Numbered from the stretch's first letter, positions 1 through 12,877 are shown. The stretch is DNA of 64,000 bases from Lichtheimia corymbifera B2541 (GCA_000697475.1 JNEU01001003.1:62001-126000); one strand, 5' to 3'. Made by a program: numbers and translations. Notes: a model not told the origin generated them from the letters alone.

Positions 1-403
<403 letters not shown>

Positions 404-1428
404 TGTATGCTGTGGATCGTATATCGTGGGTTGGGCGGGTAGGAAGCAAAGATGCAGGGAAGCTGATGTACCCGATTTCAGTAGCCCGCAAGCCACCTCA
501 TACCGAGGCGGAGATCCCGTGATGTCGTTCATGCAACCATCCAAGTTTCCATACCAACTACAACTTTAAACAGCACATACAGGGTCCATTCAGCTAATGA
601 TGATACTAGTATTAAATTGTCGATACGGAGCTATCAATATAGAGGAAGGCTTATAGATCTCATTGTACTGGGACACAAGCCGTTACCTTGTTGGCGACAA
701 GTAGTAGACATCATTTTCATTACGAAGAAAATAAATAAACAGCAGTTAACAAAGAAAGTGATACAAAGAATAATGAAGGGGTGTGAGTGGATTCGATCAT
801 GGCTATCACCATAATGCATAAATTAGACAACGTCTGTGTGCGACCTTATTCCATCATGTCTGTGCACATCAAGGCACAACGTACTCAAGGTTCAATAATA
901 ATAAAATGGTTACCCTGGAGATGATGGTGCCATCGTATTGCAAATGAGGAAGTGACACAGTATAGACGGCTTATCTTTCACATGCTGCACCAGGGGTGAT
1001 GCACAAGCGGAGTGTAGTAGTATTCATCGTGCATGTTCTTTCGTATACCAGCTTGCATCCGGTCACTGATGAAATGATATGGAAGAAAAGCCAGCATGGG
1101 AACCAAAATTGGCCACAAGGTGAGCCATATGACACTGCACATGTACATTTCCTACATCACACGCTCTTTTGTTACATGGAAGCAAGCTGTCAATTTACAA
1201 TTAGATAACACACACATATTTCAAAGCACCCTATGATTGAAGCTAAGAAGAAAACGTTCATTGGGCTTGATTATGTACAAGATCAAATGGGTCAAAAGTG
1301 ACCTTGGAAAGAGATGGGTGTTGCTGCAAGATAAGAAAAACGAATCAAAAGCATAAGGAAATCAAAGGAAATGAAAAAAGAAAAACATAACAATGCTTGT
1401 ATCGTAGAGAGAAAAAGGGGGGGTATTG
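404..1428. other. intergenic, no gene seen
   Basis: This stretch carries the TRM61 promoter and the 3' flank of the next minus-strand gene. Only short open frames without codon structure or recognisable motifs occur on either strand. I found no tRNA-like folds. Confidence 0.6.
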
Positions 1429-2547
1429 TTACAGGCGGCAGTTGCGGGTAGCGATAACCACCACATTGTGGTATTCTTGAGCAAAAGTCCAGTGGGGATC
1501 GCATTCAGCCATCTGAGCACAAACCTGTTTCAAAACATCAATGATCCATGTAAGCTGGTGCCTGTTATCAGCTGCAGCAAGAACGGATTTGGGTGGTGAA
1601 AGAACACGCAATAAATGAGGCCATTGATGTTCACTCCCACGCTGCTCGTTTGATAAAGAAGGCTCAACAAGTGGATTCACCTTGTAGTTTTTGAGCGCTG
1701 CTTGCATTTCCAAAACAACAAGGCGGCCAAGACAAGCACCTCCACCACCACCAAACATGTATCGACGCACTTTTGTGCTTGAGGCAGCAAGACCTTCACG
1801 AGCAATAACAAGCAAGCCAATAAGAGCGATAAGAGAATGACCTTGTGGAGCAGCATACAGCGTATTGGTGCACAATCGAACAAGCCTTTGGAGCTCTTGG
1901 GCAACTTCAGCCTCCCTCGCAAATTGTTCTGAAGGGCGTAATCCATCCAAGCTATGTACAATGGCATAGGCTTGTTCTTGGATAGATACAAGCTCACGAT
2001 AATACGATAGTGGATTGTGGGGTTGTTGCTCATTGTCATAATGATGATGCAGCTGAGCTGATGCTGACACCAAAGGAGAAGAGCTGAGATTGCATGGCGG
2101 TTTCACTGGAAATGGTTGTTGCTTATCAGCAGCAGTTGTGGTGCCATCTTGGGTGACCGTGGTAGCAATCATTTCCATGACTTTCGGGTACTTGAGGGCA
2201 GTGGTAGTGAGTAAATGACATAATGACATTTTTGGCAAGGTGCTTAAAAGGGCTTGCACCGACCATGCATCGTACGCCATCATGGTGACGCCGGGATCCT
2301 CAATATGCTTTTCGTCGTACAACCCTGCTGTCCCTGGATTCACTATCAAGGTTGACTCAGTCATAAAGCTTGCTGAAGATGAAGAAGATGACGATGAGGA
2401 TGATTCCAGAGAACATGTAGAGCTGCTGCAGCAACTGCTGGTTGTAGTAGGACTCTTTCGAATAGTAGTAGAGCTTGCATGGGAGATCCGATCAAGACCA
2501 ATAAACGATAGGATGTATGCAAACAGGCGTCTGGAGGTTGTAGCCAT
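1429..2547 (-). CDS. hypothetical Ser-rich protein, 372 aa
   Basis: A single uninterrupted exon begins with MATTSRRLFAYILSF. I do not recognise the family. Residues 1-20 are hydrophobic/basic and could be a signal anchor or mitochondrial presequence. Residues about 25-65 are a Ser/Thr/Cys-rich low-complexity tract. From about residue 85 the protein is mostly helical, with segments around TMMAYDAWSVQALLSTL, SLIALIGLLVIAREG and a Gly-run GGGGG near residue 270. Absence of introns is unusual beside its intron-rich neighbours, but the coding frame is long and clean. It is divergent from acetate kinase, sharing a ~760-bp upstream region with it. Function unknown; being a real gene is likely. Confidence 0.6.
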   Translation of the reverse strand: MATTSRRLFAYILSFIGLDRISHASSTTIRKSPTTTSSCCSSSTCSLESSSSSSSSSSASFMTESTLIVNPGTAGLYDEKHIEDPGVTMMAYDAWSVQALLSTLPKMSLCHLLTTTALKYPKVMEMIATTVTQDGTTTAADKQQPFPVKPPCNLSSSPLVSASAQLHHHYDNEQQPHNPLSYYRELVSIQEQAYAIVHSLDGLRPSEQFAREAEVAQELQRLVRLCTNTLYAAPQGHSLIALIGLLVIAREGLAASSTKVRRYMFGGGGGACLGRLVVLEMQAALKNYKVNPLVEPSLSNEQRGSEHQWPHLLRVLSPPKSVLAAADNRHQLTWIIDVLKQVCAQMAECDPHWTFAQEYHNVVVIATRNCRL

Positions 2548-3309
2548 AAGGGGGGATGTGTGAGTGTGTGTGAACGAGCTAATTGGAGAATAGGGGGTTG
2601 GGATATATAGGTCGATAGATATAAGTGAGTAAAGCGGGGGATATCAACAACAAAAGACAAGGGGAGAATGCTTCTTTTTTTGTTGGTTATCTCGTTTTCC
2701 TTTTTTTTTCGAGGTTTTCTCTTTTTTTGATAAGTATGCTTGGGTTAACCTGTGGATAATAATGGTGGCGGGATATTGAATGGTGGTTGCGCTTCTGCGT
2801 TGCTTATGTCTTCATAGGTAGGATGAATGCGAACAAGAAACAGAGAAGGCAAACTGAGCATAATTTGATGGAGTTGGGAAGAAGAGAAAAGTGCTTGTAT
2901 CAAGCTGTGGAAATAGATTTGCTCTTCTTGCTTATCTCTCTCTTGTATAGTAAGATCGTATTAATTCGATCGAGTGGTGTTAATGCCAATCAATAAGGAC
3001 AGTGGGTAACCAAAGCAAAAAATGAGAGTCGGTGGCCGCTCTGTGAAAAGGGACGGAGACCGATTGAAAGAGAAAACGGAAAAAGGGGCGATCCGATGGA
3101 AGATGCAATGGCTGTGCTCGTTTTCTTCTCACTACTCTCTCATGCCGCATGCAATTCTATATTTGGTAGGTGTCGGCTGATTATATCATGTGCCCATTCC
3201 CCCCGATTCTTTCCATCATGGCGCTCTTTTTGAGTAGCGTTGACGTAATCGAAACAATAAGAACTTGTCTTCTCTTTTTACATTTGGCCATCGTTATCTT
3301 CCTTTTTTC
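2548..3309. promoter_or_regulatory. divergent intergenic promoter region
   Basis: The 760-bp gap lies between two divergently oriented genes. It contains a TATA-like ATATATAGG near 2605 for the leftward gene and strongly T-rich tracts at about 2675-2730 that could exclude nucleosomes. No specific binding site is claimed. Confidence 0.45.
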
Positions 3310-4588
3310 ATGTTTCTTGTCTTTAACGCCGGCTCATCTAGTCTCAAGTTCAAGCTCTTTGACAGCGACTCCCTTGAAGAAAAAGGAAAAGGAGCCTGTT
3401 CTGAGATTGGGAGTGCTCAATCTACATTTTCACTCAACCAGCAAGAGCCTAAAGAGTGTCAATTAGAGTCGCACGAGGATGCATTAAAAACAGTATTGCA
3501 AGAACTGAAAGATGCACATGTGATTGAGGATGATAAGATGATCAAAGCTATTGGTCATCGGGTCGTTCATGGCGGTGATCGTAGAGAGCCTGTCAAAGTA
3601 ACTTCAAAGACGCTCAAGCAACTTGATGAATTGACAGCACTTGCACCATTGCATAATCATCGTGCTGTCACTGTAATGGAAGCAAGCCTGAAACGAATGC
3701 CCGATTGTGATAATTATGCGTACTTTGATACTATGTTCCACGCCACCTTGCCCAAGCATATCTATACGTATCCGCTACCACGTCAACATGCCCTTGACAA
3801 CGCTGTGCGTAAATGGGGATTCCATGGATTATCACATCAATATGTCTCTGATCGCGCAGCTAAGTTTCTTGGCAAACCCCTGCAAAACAGCAAGCTCATC
3901 ACCTTGCACTTGGGTAATGGAAGCAGTGCTTGTGCCATCGCCAATGGTGAAAGCATCGATACCACGATGGGCCTAACTCCCGTATCAGGCAAGTGACACA
4001 CAGACAATTCAATATCACCATATGCATAAAAACCACATGCGCTGACAACAATGTGAACACTACTTAGGGCTACCTGGTGGAACACGGTCAGGCGACATTG
4101 ATCCATCAGCGGTTTTTCATCTGGTGAGCCATCCCGCTGACCCAAAGCCTGGAGGTGGCGTCGAATTAGCCAAGGCTGAACATGTCTTAAACAAGGAGAG
4201 TGGATTCAAGGGCTTATGTGGTCTCACTCATATGGGCGATATTGCTACCAAGGCTGAACACAATGATGAACCCGCCAAACTCACATTCGATCTTTTTGTC
4301 AACCGTATCCAAAACTTTATTGGTTCTTACTATATATTGCTTGAAGGTTGTGATGTCATTGTCTTTACGGGTGGTATTGGCGAGCACTCAGCACCCCTCA
4401 GACAACATGTTTGTGAAAAGTTGAAATGCATCGGATGCAAGATTGATATGGAAAAGAACAATCACGCAGATACCACCAAGGATAAGGTTGTTGATATCAC
4501 TGCACGCGATTCATCCATTCGTGTGCTAGTCATTGAGACGAATGAAGAACTTCAAATTGCAAGGCTTATGAAGGAGCACCATCCATAG
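3310..4588 (+). CDS. acetate kinase, 399 aa, two exons
   Basis: Acetate kinase interconverts acetate + ATP and acetyl phosphate + ADP. Exon 1 is 3310-3988 and exon 2 is 4068-4588, giving 399 aa, the usual family length. The start MFLVFNAGSSSLKFKLF is exactly the N-terminal phosphate-binding motif of the ASKHA fold. Other signatures are HRVVHGGD, HNHRAV, FDTMFHATLP, GFHGLSHQYVS, LHLGNGSSACAI, TPVSG joined across the intron to LPGGTRSGDIDPS, and GGIGEHS near the C terminus. The intron has a GC donor (GCAAGT at 3989) and an ordinary AG acceptor. In-frame non-ATG extension upstream is unnecessary. In fungi the partner is usually phosphoketolase (Xfp); no such gene is in the window. All key motifs are present, so it should be active. 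Confidence 0.95.
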
Positions 4589-4805
4589 TAGCGTACTGAT
4601 AACAACAAATGGCTGCATTATGCAACAGAGTGATACATGATGGACAAATATAAATGCAGAACCCGATCTGGGCTATATGTACCTTGCATAAAATGTGTAA
4701 CCATATATGAAGATGATGATGCCATAATCGCAAATGAATGTAAATGTATTATTGTACAGGAAGGATGGGTGTAATATGAGAGGGGCTTTTGTGTATAAAT
4801 GTCAT
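4589..4805. other. convergent 3' region
   Basis: A 217-bp gap lies between the converging acetate kinase and UTP25 stop codons. It is AT-rich and holds both 3' ends; no gene is seen. Confidence 0.5.
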
Positions 4806-7800
4806 CTATGCAAACATAAAAACGTTCTTTTGTGCGGTGCACATTTTGCGTGCTCTGTCGCTGCCAACAATACGCTCTAGCTTGAGATGGTCGTAGCGTG
4901 AAAACAACGTCGTACAAGAAAACGTAGCTTCTTCAGCAGCACTGGCTTCATCAAATTTGAGACCCAAAAAGTTGACCACTTCCGAATAGAATTGAGGATG
5001 ATCTGGCAACCCATAAAAGACAACGTGGAATGTTCCTCGAATGTTGAGCCGTCGATAAAAGTGCAAACGTTCCGTGTACAAGAGGAAGCTGACCTTGCCT
5101 TGGAAGAAATTGCCTCTGGCACGTGTCATATCCCTTGGATCAGTATATCTAAAAGTCACCATCCATGTTAGTGCATCATATGAGCAATCATGATAATGAT
5201 AACTTACTCGCAACAAGAATCGTAAGAATACATGTTGTCTTCAAAATAGTTCCGTAGCCGGACGTAGTCAAAGTAAGAAGGAACAAAGATCAGGGTATGT
5301 GTTTGCATGAGTGCTGATTTACGCAAGGTGGGCAATGTCTATACAAAAATCAATACGATTAGCTTCAAATTTCTTCCACATGATTCATCCAGTTACCTTT
5401 TCAATAAAATATTTGAAGCGAGTATCATTCATGGCGGCAAGAGAGGTTGTGTCAATGCGAGTAAAAGTCTGCTGCACTTGTGGGATGACATCCAAAATGC
5501 TACCGTCTTCATAGCGTTGCTTGATTTTGATCTTTCCAGATACGTTCTTGAAGTATTTACTGAACAAGCCATTGATTTCAGGAGTCAGGAATTCTGAAAA
5601 CACAAGCGTCTGACGCAAATAACAAGCTCTACGCGAATCATGTCATGGATTAGCTTGAGCCATCATCGATCTAGGAATGGGATTACTCACTTTCTGTCCA
5701 GGTACCAGCTCTTGATACGCGAAATATCACAGCCGTGCGTCTTCTCTGGGATCAAGTTGAGGTGTTGCATCACGTACTAATGGCGGAATTAGCATCCTGC
5801 TACATGTTACTCTCATCCTTTCTTCTCCTCATACCTCTACGTGCTCCCAGTTTTGCATCATGATGTGGTTGGCCTGATCCATAATAACAAGCTCAATCGA
5901 TGAAAGGGCATCGTGGTTTCGTTCATCACCTCTACAAGCCATTGTCAGCACTCGATATTTCCATACCCTATTATCAACTTACTCTTCACCATTGATCAAT
6001 GTACGCAAACCAAGAGGCGAGGCAATAATCATGTCAGATGCAAACAAGCCCGAATAAAATTTCATTGTCTTGCGACCGAACTTGATACCAAAACGGAAAT
6101 GGTCGTCGACATTGCCAGAGAATGTATCCACATAATCTGCTGGTTTGTCCTTATTGAGCTGGTCGTCATCGCGCAATCGAAACTCATCGTAGAATCTCTT
6201 TTTGTTCTCTTGTTGATCAGTTCCAGAAGCCTTAATGAGAGCATCCACCACCTTGACAACAGAGTTACGGAATGGAAGAATAAGGAGCACCTTGGGACGT
6301 GTGAAACCTTGATCGCGAATTTCTCTACGTGTTCAATAACACATTAGATACCATACCTTACCCTATCCTTCCTTTGATGTACATACCCAATCTCTTTGTT
6401 TTCCTTGTGTGCATTGGCGATTTTGGAATTATTCTTCACTACGCGATCGTTGGTTCTATAATGGTCGTCGTCAGTGATTACATCCATGATATGTGGAGGA
6501 AGAGCAGCTTACTTATAAATGTAGTTCAAGATATGCAATGCATAAGCGTTTCTAATCTCGGCTGCGTTCTCGACGGTGCGATTGCAATATAAGACATCAC
6601 GATGCTCATTGAAGTAACGGAAGAGACGTTCTTGAAGAGGGGTAAACAGGGCTGATTCATCTACATAAATATGTTATTCATTGTGTCCCTCGCATACTGC
6701 AATAATAATTACTTGCCTTTTTCATCCACAAACTCAGCGTTGGCTTCCTTCCATCGTCGTGCAAGTCGCTCTTTGACCTTGATTTCAACCAAATCCTTAA
6801 TCGGCTTTTGTTCCTTCACAGACTTGTCGGGATGAAGAGTAAATGCTGCCACCTCTTTCAAAGCATCATCTTGGAACATTTCTGTAGTCCACTTTTTCTG
6901 ATCAGCCAAAGCAATATCTTCATCGAATGACTTGGGTTGCTCGTCAGATAATCGGCGCTCAAAGGGATCAACTAATAAATTCATTATGAGTATTGACACT
7001 ATACCCATAGCTTGTCCCTTTTGTTACCATTTTCTTCATCGTCATCAGATAAACCTCCAATCATGATTTCCTCCTCTTCATCATCATCATTTTCTTGTTC
7101 TTCGTCATCCACAGCTGCTTCATTGTCTTGATCATCTTCTTCAGCATCCTCGCTATCTTCCTCAACAAGTTCTTCCTCATCATCCATATCTAACAATGAG
7201 GTGTTTTGAGCACATGATTTACCCAAATGCAATCAAACATGTATCTTTACCTTCGTCATCATCTTCAACATCCTCGTCACCCTCATCCTCTAATTCCTCC
7301 TCAATGTCCTCGACACCTTGCTGCTCACGTTTGATGCGCTCATAGAAATCACGGTGCTTGGATGTCTTTTGCAACGAGCCAACCAATCGAGAATAGGCTG
7401 ATGGTTTTTGCCATTCCTCTTCCTCTTCTTCTTCTTCTTCGCTTTCATCAGATTCATCCATGCCAGCTTCTTCCTCGAGTTCACGATCGAGATCTTCTTC
7501 ATAGACAACACGACGAGGACGTCTATATATGAAAAAAAGAATAAGTGATCCCCCTCGTAGTCTATATGTTGTTTCCATCCATACTTGCTAGGACCTTGCT
7601 CGTCCATATTGTCGTCGTCATCGTCGTCGTGGAAATCGTCCGGGATCAGTGTACCATATTCCTTGAGATCGTTCTTCTGTTTGCGACTAAGACTGCCAAA
7701 CTTGACATTGTCGTTCTTGCGTTTTGCACCCGACTTTGCAGTGGACAAGCCAGATACATGTTGTGTCGGTTCTTGAGATCGCTTTCGCGCCATGCTCTTG

Positions 7801-7820
7801 CTGACAGCTGATTTGGCCAT
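4806..7820 (-). CDS. UTP25: U3 snoRNP component Utp25 (DEF/Digestive-organ-expansion-factor family)
   Basis: Utp25 is a helicase-like but non-catalytic component of the SSU processome needed for 18S rRNA maturation in the nucleolus. About ten exons are spliced on the minus strand. The first runs from 7820 ([16 protein letters not shown]) to 7585 and joins 7522. The N-terminal third is very acidic, with long Asp/Glu runs encoded at about 7030-7480. The conserved body follows: [20 protein letters not shown], the [26 protein letters not shown] segment, [39 protein letters not shown], then a C-terminal helicase-like half with [18 protein letters not shown] and [17 protein letters not shown]. The DEAD-box is replaced by DQAN, as is normal for this family. 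An in-frame ATG at 7880 is possible but less likely. Exon borders in the middle were not all fixed. Confidence 0.9.
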
Positions 7821-8212
7821 GATCGAAAAGAACGGAGATCGATCGTCAAGAGAAAAAGAAGGGGGAGTTGCCAGACGCAAAATTATTTATCATGCGGGGT
7901 CTATATCCCGCTCACTCCCACATCCCAAATGCATTGTAAGCGCCATACGCTCTTGCCTGTAGAAACTACTAAATAATAATAAATAAGAAGTTTCCATTCG
8001 TCTATAATTGGGTGGTATATTGATCTATGTGTGTGTGTGCCTGGGAATACTAATTCCTCTTTGACAGCAGCATAACTGTATACAAAACGCTCTCAAGTAT
8101 TATTATATATGCTTTATGATATTCCATGATAATGAGGTCGCACTTGTAAATAATATTTCAATTGTGTTTGATATACATAAATATCAAAATACACGATTAT
8201 GTACTGAACGAG
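7821..8212. other. intergenic: UTP25 promoter and P450-1 3' flank
   Basis: This 390-bp AT-rich gap contains the UTP25 upstream region and the 3' end of the first P450 gene. A short (GT)n run is near 8030. No gene is seen. Confidence 0.45.
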
Positions 8213-10325
8213 CTATTTCGCACGGCGTACGAAACGGACCTGGTATGCAGGTGGTGGAGCTACAGCCATCTCACGCTGTCGTGGAAGGAAGCTTTCAAGG
8301 TCCAAAGGTGCAAGACAGTCGCCATGATCCACATGTGGCTCAATAGTGCAGTTTGCAAATACGTGGGCAAAAAGATTGAAAATGAGAACCTCCGCCTGCA
8401 TAATGCACAACGTTTTGTTTAGCATTTGTGGACGTAGTAGATACAATGTCATATGGCACTCACTTGATAAATCCCAGGGCATAACCGCCTATGAACATTT
8501 CCAGTTATTGATATCTCGAAGCTATAATGTTGACCTCTTAAATCATTACCTTCCCCAACCAAAGTTATATTGATCACGATCCTCAATTTTGGATTTGGCT
8601 GATGCTGTAAATGTCTCTGTTTTATCGAGAAATCGTTCAGGTCGGAAAGCACAGGGTTCGGGATACACATCAGGATTCATATGCATTGCAACCATGTTGG
8701 TCACGATTATCGCACCCTTTGGAATGATTTTGTTTTGCCATACAACTATGCCGCGCTGGTTACCAACCTGTGCGTGCCATATCAACCAAATGATTAGGAG
8801 TTTACTTACTATCCTCAGCTGCCTCGTGTGGTACACCCAAGGTTGTGGCGGGTCGAAAACGCATACACTCTTTCTGCACAGCAATCATATATGGGAAATG
8901 TTCACGATCGGTGAACATTGGCATCCTCTTGTGGGTCTCGATAAAATGATCGATCTCTTGTTGTATTTTGCGCTGAACATCTGGTTTTGCTGACAAGATG
9001 CCAACTGCCCATGTCATGGTCACAACTGTTGTCTCTGTACCACCAGCGATAATATCAGCTATTGATCAAAAGCGTTATTAGCAACATGGTCAAGGTAACC
9101 AAACACCTACTCACACAGTGACACGACGGCTGATATCTTATCGATTTCACCAGCATCTACAGCTTTCATCAATGCCGTCGCTACGCATTCTTTGCCATCT
9201 TTGTAGGCTTCCATCATCGACTCTAAAACCCATGTGTCGCGTGTTTCGGCATGCTCTGCAAAAGCTTTCTCGTGTCCCAGCAAGAAACTAATAAATGATA
9301 ACGCAGGAAGGTACTGATTGGCTATGTGCTTGATTTTGGTGGTCTCTCTGATACATTCTACCAAATGATTCGCTTGTTTGAAGAGAGGGTCGTTGATAGA
9401 TGTTGTGCGTTTACCAAAGCAGCTGAACATCATATCGTCGAGTACAAAGCGTAAAAGATGTTGGTATGGGTCAATATTATTTCCTGTTGCAAGGATATCG
9501 ACTAGCTTTTCAGCTTGATTGGACATATCCGGAAGCCTCTTGTTCACGCTGCTTGATCCGAAAACGATTGCGGCTATGTATATATGGGATATGGGGAAAA
9601 GTATCGTGGATGATGAAGATAATTAATCCGAATTCATGTTGCTATAGCCTTTCTTACCAATAGCGCGCGATTTCTTCCATGAGTTGGTATTAGTATCAGC
9701 AGCCACCATCCCTCTACGTATAGAAAAGCAGTCGGATGATGAAATGTTAATGTAAACCAAATCATGCAGAGATCCTAAGCATTTTCAGTCACCTCCCGTT
9801 TCTGCTGTATATCTTGGTTATCAACTTCATGTACGGTCTATTTGCTGTTTTGATACCTTTGGTTACCAATATCTCATGTGCAATAAAGGGATCAGCTATT
9901 ATGACCACTTTTTTGACACCTGCGTGCATAAGGGTGATCGGCCCTTAATTAACAGTACGATCATCAGCTTGCTACGTCACTCAACGCGAACACATCGCCC
10001 AGAAGCATCCATACCATATTGTTCATGCCACTGAGAATTTGTCTTCACTACATCATATCCCATGTGAAAAATATGACCTACATTGTACATATGATGACTG
10101 AGTTGAGCCACGAGCTATTTAAGTATGTTGAAAATTACCAAAATATGGAAGAGCAAATCTTGGAGAAGGAAGGTTAGTGCTGTTACTACTAGCAGTTAAG
10201 TGTGCTCGCAGACGTGAAATGGTCCAAAACACAGCTACTGCCCCAGCAATGGGACCCAGTGTTGATTTCTTCTTGATGATCCAAGCACGAAGCGGGGCAA
10301 TGACCATGTTATGAAGATCTATCAT
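8213..10325 (-). CDS. cytochrome P450, paralogue 1
   Basis: Microsomal haem-thiolate monooxygenase. Nine exons are inferred by alignment with the five paralogues in this window. Exon 1 starts at 10325 (MIDLHNMVIAPLRAW). It encodes a hydrophobic N-terminal anchor (IAGAVAVFWTISRL) and the proline-rich hinge LPSPRFALPYFG. The I-helix AGGTETTVVTM, the ExxR KECMRFRP, and FRPERFLDK before the haem loop are present. The haem loop FGWGR|RLCPG is split by an intron; the axial Cys lies on a 25-nt microexon at 8464-8488. The C terminus is AYQVRFVRRAK. All catalytic motifs are intact. The family resembles the Mucorales-expanded CYP509-type enzymes, but I cannot assign a CYP number. Substrate unknown. Confidence 0.9.
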
Positions 10326-10752
10326 CTCTTTTGGTGGTACTATGATGGCGAAAAAGATGTACAGGGAAGAGGAAAAGTCTATACATAGAACGGTGGACAA
10401 CGAGCCATTTAAGGGGTCGATAGCTTAAAGATCTGGGCAATGCATGCAGCTTGGCTCCTGAATTTAAACAACCAATTGTATGAAGACAGCAAGAAGGTGT
10501 AAGTGTTTTGTTCCAGTGGATACATGATAGAATGCTCGAGCTGCCAGTCACTTTAACCACCACCTTCATTCTCGTCTCATTCACTCGCTCTCAGTCAATT
10601 GTTGGACGCTGCAGATAGTTAAGTACCACCCTTTGGATATGGGGTCAACTTCGCTAGTAAATGAAATCCTTGGCCATGCTGCGACGCCTTATATGCATAC
10701 ATTCCAAACTTTTATATATATATGTGTGTGTGTATTGTGTAATATACACCTG
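10326..10752. other. intergenic between P450-1 and P450-2
   Basis: This holds the P450-1 promoter and P450-2 3' flank. A short alternating TA/TG tract lies at about 10710-10735; a longer one occupies the equivalent position after P450-3. No gene is seen. Confidence 0.45.
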
Positions 10753-12877
10753 TTACTGATAGATCTGCTTCGCACGGCGTACGAAACGGACCTGATATGG
10801 AGGTGGTGCAGCTACAGCCGTCACATCCTGTCGTGGAAGGAAGCTCTCAAGGTCCAAATGTGTACGGCAACCTTCATGATCCACGCGTGGCTCAATAGTG
10901 CAGTTTGCAAAAACGTGGGCAAACACATTGAACACGTGAACTTCGGCCTGCATAATACAACATTTTGATTAGCACTTGTGGATGATACAATGTCATATGA
11001 CGACACTCGCTAGATAAATTCCAGGACATAGTCGTCTATGAACAATTTCAGTTATTGATATCTCAAAGCTACGAGTCGATCTCTTATAATCATTACCTTC
11101 CCCAACCAAAGTTATACTGATCACTGTCCTCAATTTTGGATTTGACTGATGCTGTAAATGTCTCTGTTTTATCGAGAAATCGTTCAGGTCGGAAAGCACA
11201 GGGTTCGGGATACACATCAGGATTCATATGCATTGCAATCATGTTGGTCACGATTGTTGCACCCTTTGGAACGATTTTGTTTTGCCATACAACTATATGG
11301 CGCACTGGTTAAAAGCTTTCGAGTGTAAAATAACAGTAATGGCAAAGGAACAACTTACTATCTTCAGCTGCCTCATGTGGTACCCCTTTGGTTGTGATGG
11401 GTTGAAAACGCAAACACTCCTTCTGTACAGCAATCATATATGGAAATTCCTCACGATCGGTAAACACTGGCATCCGCTTGTGGGCATCAATAAAATGGTC
11501 GAGCTCTTGCTGTATCTTTCGCTGAACCTCTTGCTCCACTGACAAGATGCCAAATGCCCACGCAAGGGTCACAGCTGTTGTCTCCATCCCACCACCAATG
11601 ATATCAGCTATTGACAACAAAAGGTGGTATTAGCAACATGGCCAAGGTAACCAAACACCTACTCACACAGTGACACGACGGCTGATATCTCATCGATTTC
11701 ACCAGCATAGGCAGCTTCCATCAATACCGTCGCTATGCATTCTTTGCCATCGTTGTAGGCTTCCATCATCGACTCTGAAATCCATGTGTCGCGTGTATCC
11801 ATATGCTTTGCAAAAGCTTTCTCATGTCCCAGCAAGCAATCAACAAACGATAACACAGGGAGGTACTGACTGGCTACGTACTTGATTTTGGCAGACTCCT
11901 TAACATATTCTGCCAAAAGACTTGCTTGTTTGAAGAGAGGGTCGTTGATAGATGTTGTGCGTTTTCCAAAGCAGCAGAATGTTATATCGTCGAGTGAAAA
12001 GCGTAATAGGTGTTGGTATGGGTCAATATTATTTCCGGTTACAAGGATATTGACTAGCTTTTCAGCTTGATTGGACATATCCGGAAGCATCTTGTTTATG
12101 CTGCTTGATCCGAAAACAATTGCGGCTATGTGTATATGGGATATGGGAAAAAGTATGGTGGATGCTGAAGGTAATTAATCCGAATTCATGTTGTTATAGC
12201 CTTTCTTACCAATAGCACGCGATTTCTTCCATGATTTGGTATTAGTATCAGCAGCCCCGATCCCTCTACGTATAGAAGAGCAGTCGGGTGACGAAATGTT
12301 AGTGTAAACCAAATCACGCAGGGCATCTAAGCATCTTCACTAACCTCCCATTCCTGCTGTATATCTTGGTTATCAACTTCATGGACGGTCTATTTGTTGT
12401 ATGGATACCTTTCGTTACCAATATCTCATGTGCAATAAAGGGATCAGCTATCATGACGACTTTTTTGACACCTGCTTGAACAATGATGATCGGCCTTTAA
12501 TTAACAGTACGATCATCAGCTTGCTGCGTCACTCAACGCGACCGAATCGCCCAGAAGCATCCATACCATATTGTTCATGCCATTGGGAATGTGTCTTCAT
12601 AACACCATATCCCATGTGAAAAATATGACCTACATTGTATATATGATGACTGAGTTGAGCCACGAGCTATTCAAGTATGTTGAAAATTACCAAAATATGG
12701 AAGAGCAAACCTTGGAGAAGGAAGCTCGGTGCTGTTACTGCTAGTAGCAGCGTATGTTCGCAAGCGTGAAATGATCCAAAACACAGCTACTGCCCCAACA
12801 ATAGGACCTAGCGTTGACTTCTTCTTGATGATCCAAGCACGAAGGTTGGCAATTGCCGTGTTGCGAACATGCATCAT
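10753..12877 (-). CDS. cytochrome P450, paralogue 2
   Basis: Same nine-exon plan as its neighbours. Exon 1 begins at 12877 or 12874 (MMHVRNTAIANLRAW), followed by the membrane anchor VGAVAVFWIISRL and LPSPRFALPYFG. The I-helix is GGGMETTAVTLAWAFG. The ExxR motif is KECLRFQP; the usual RFRP has become RFQP, a change seen only in this copy. The haem microexon is 11011-11035 and reads RLCPGIYL; the intron after it has a GC donor (GCGAGT), where the sister gene P450-3 has GT. The C terminus FVRRAKQIYQ extends a few residues beyond P450-1. About 200 nt in the ExxR exon are identical to P450-3, suggesting recent duplication or gene conversion. Substrate unknown. Confidence 0.89.

Noticed and set aside
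7820..7880. Extended N terminus of UTP25 from an ATG at 7880
   Set aside because: The extension has no family similarity and the ATG at 7820 gives the normal basic, low-complexity N terminus.
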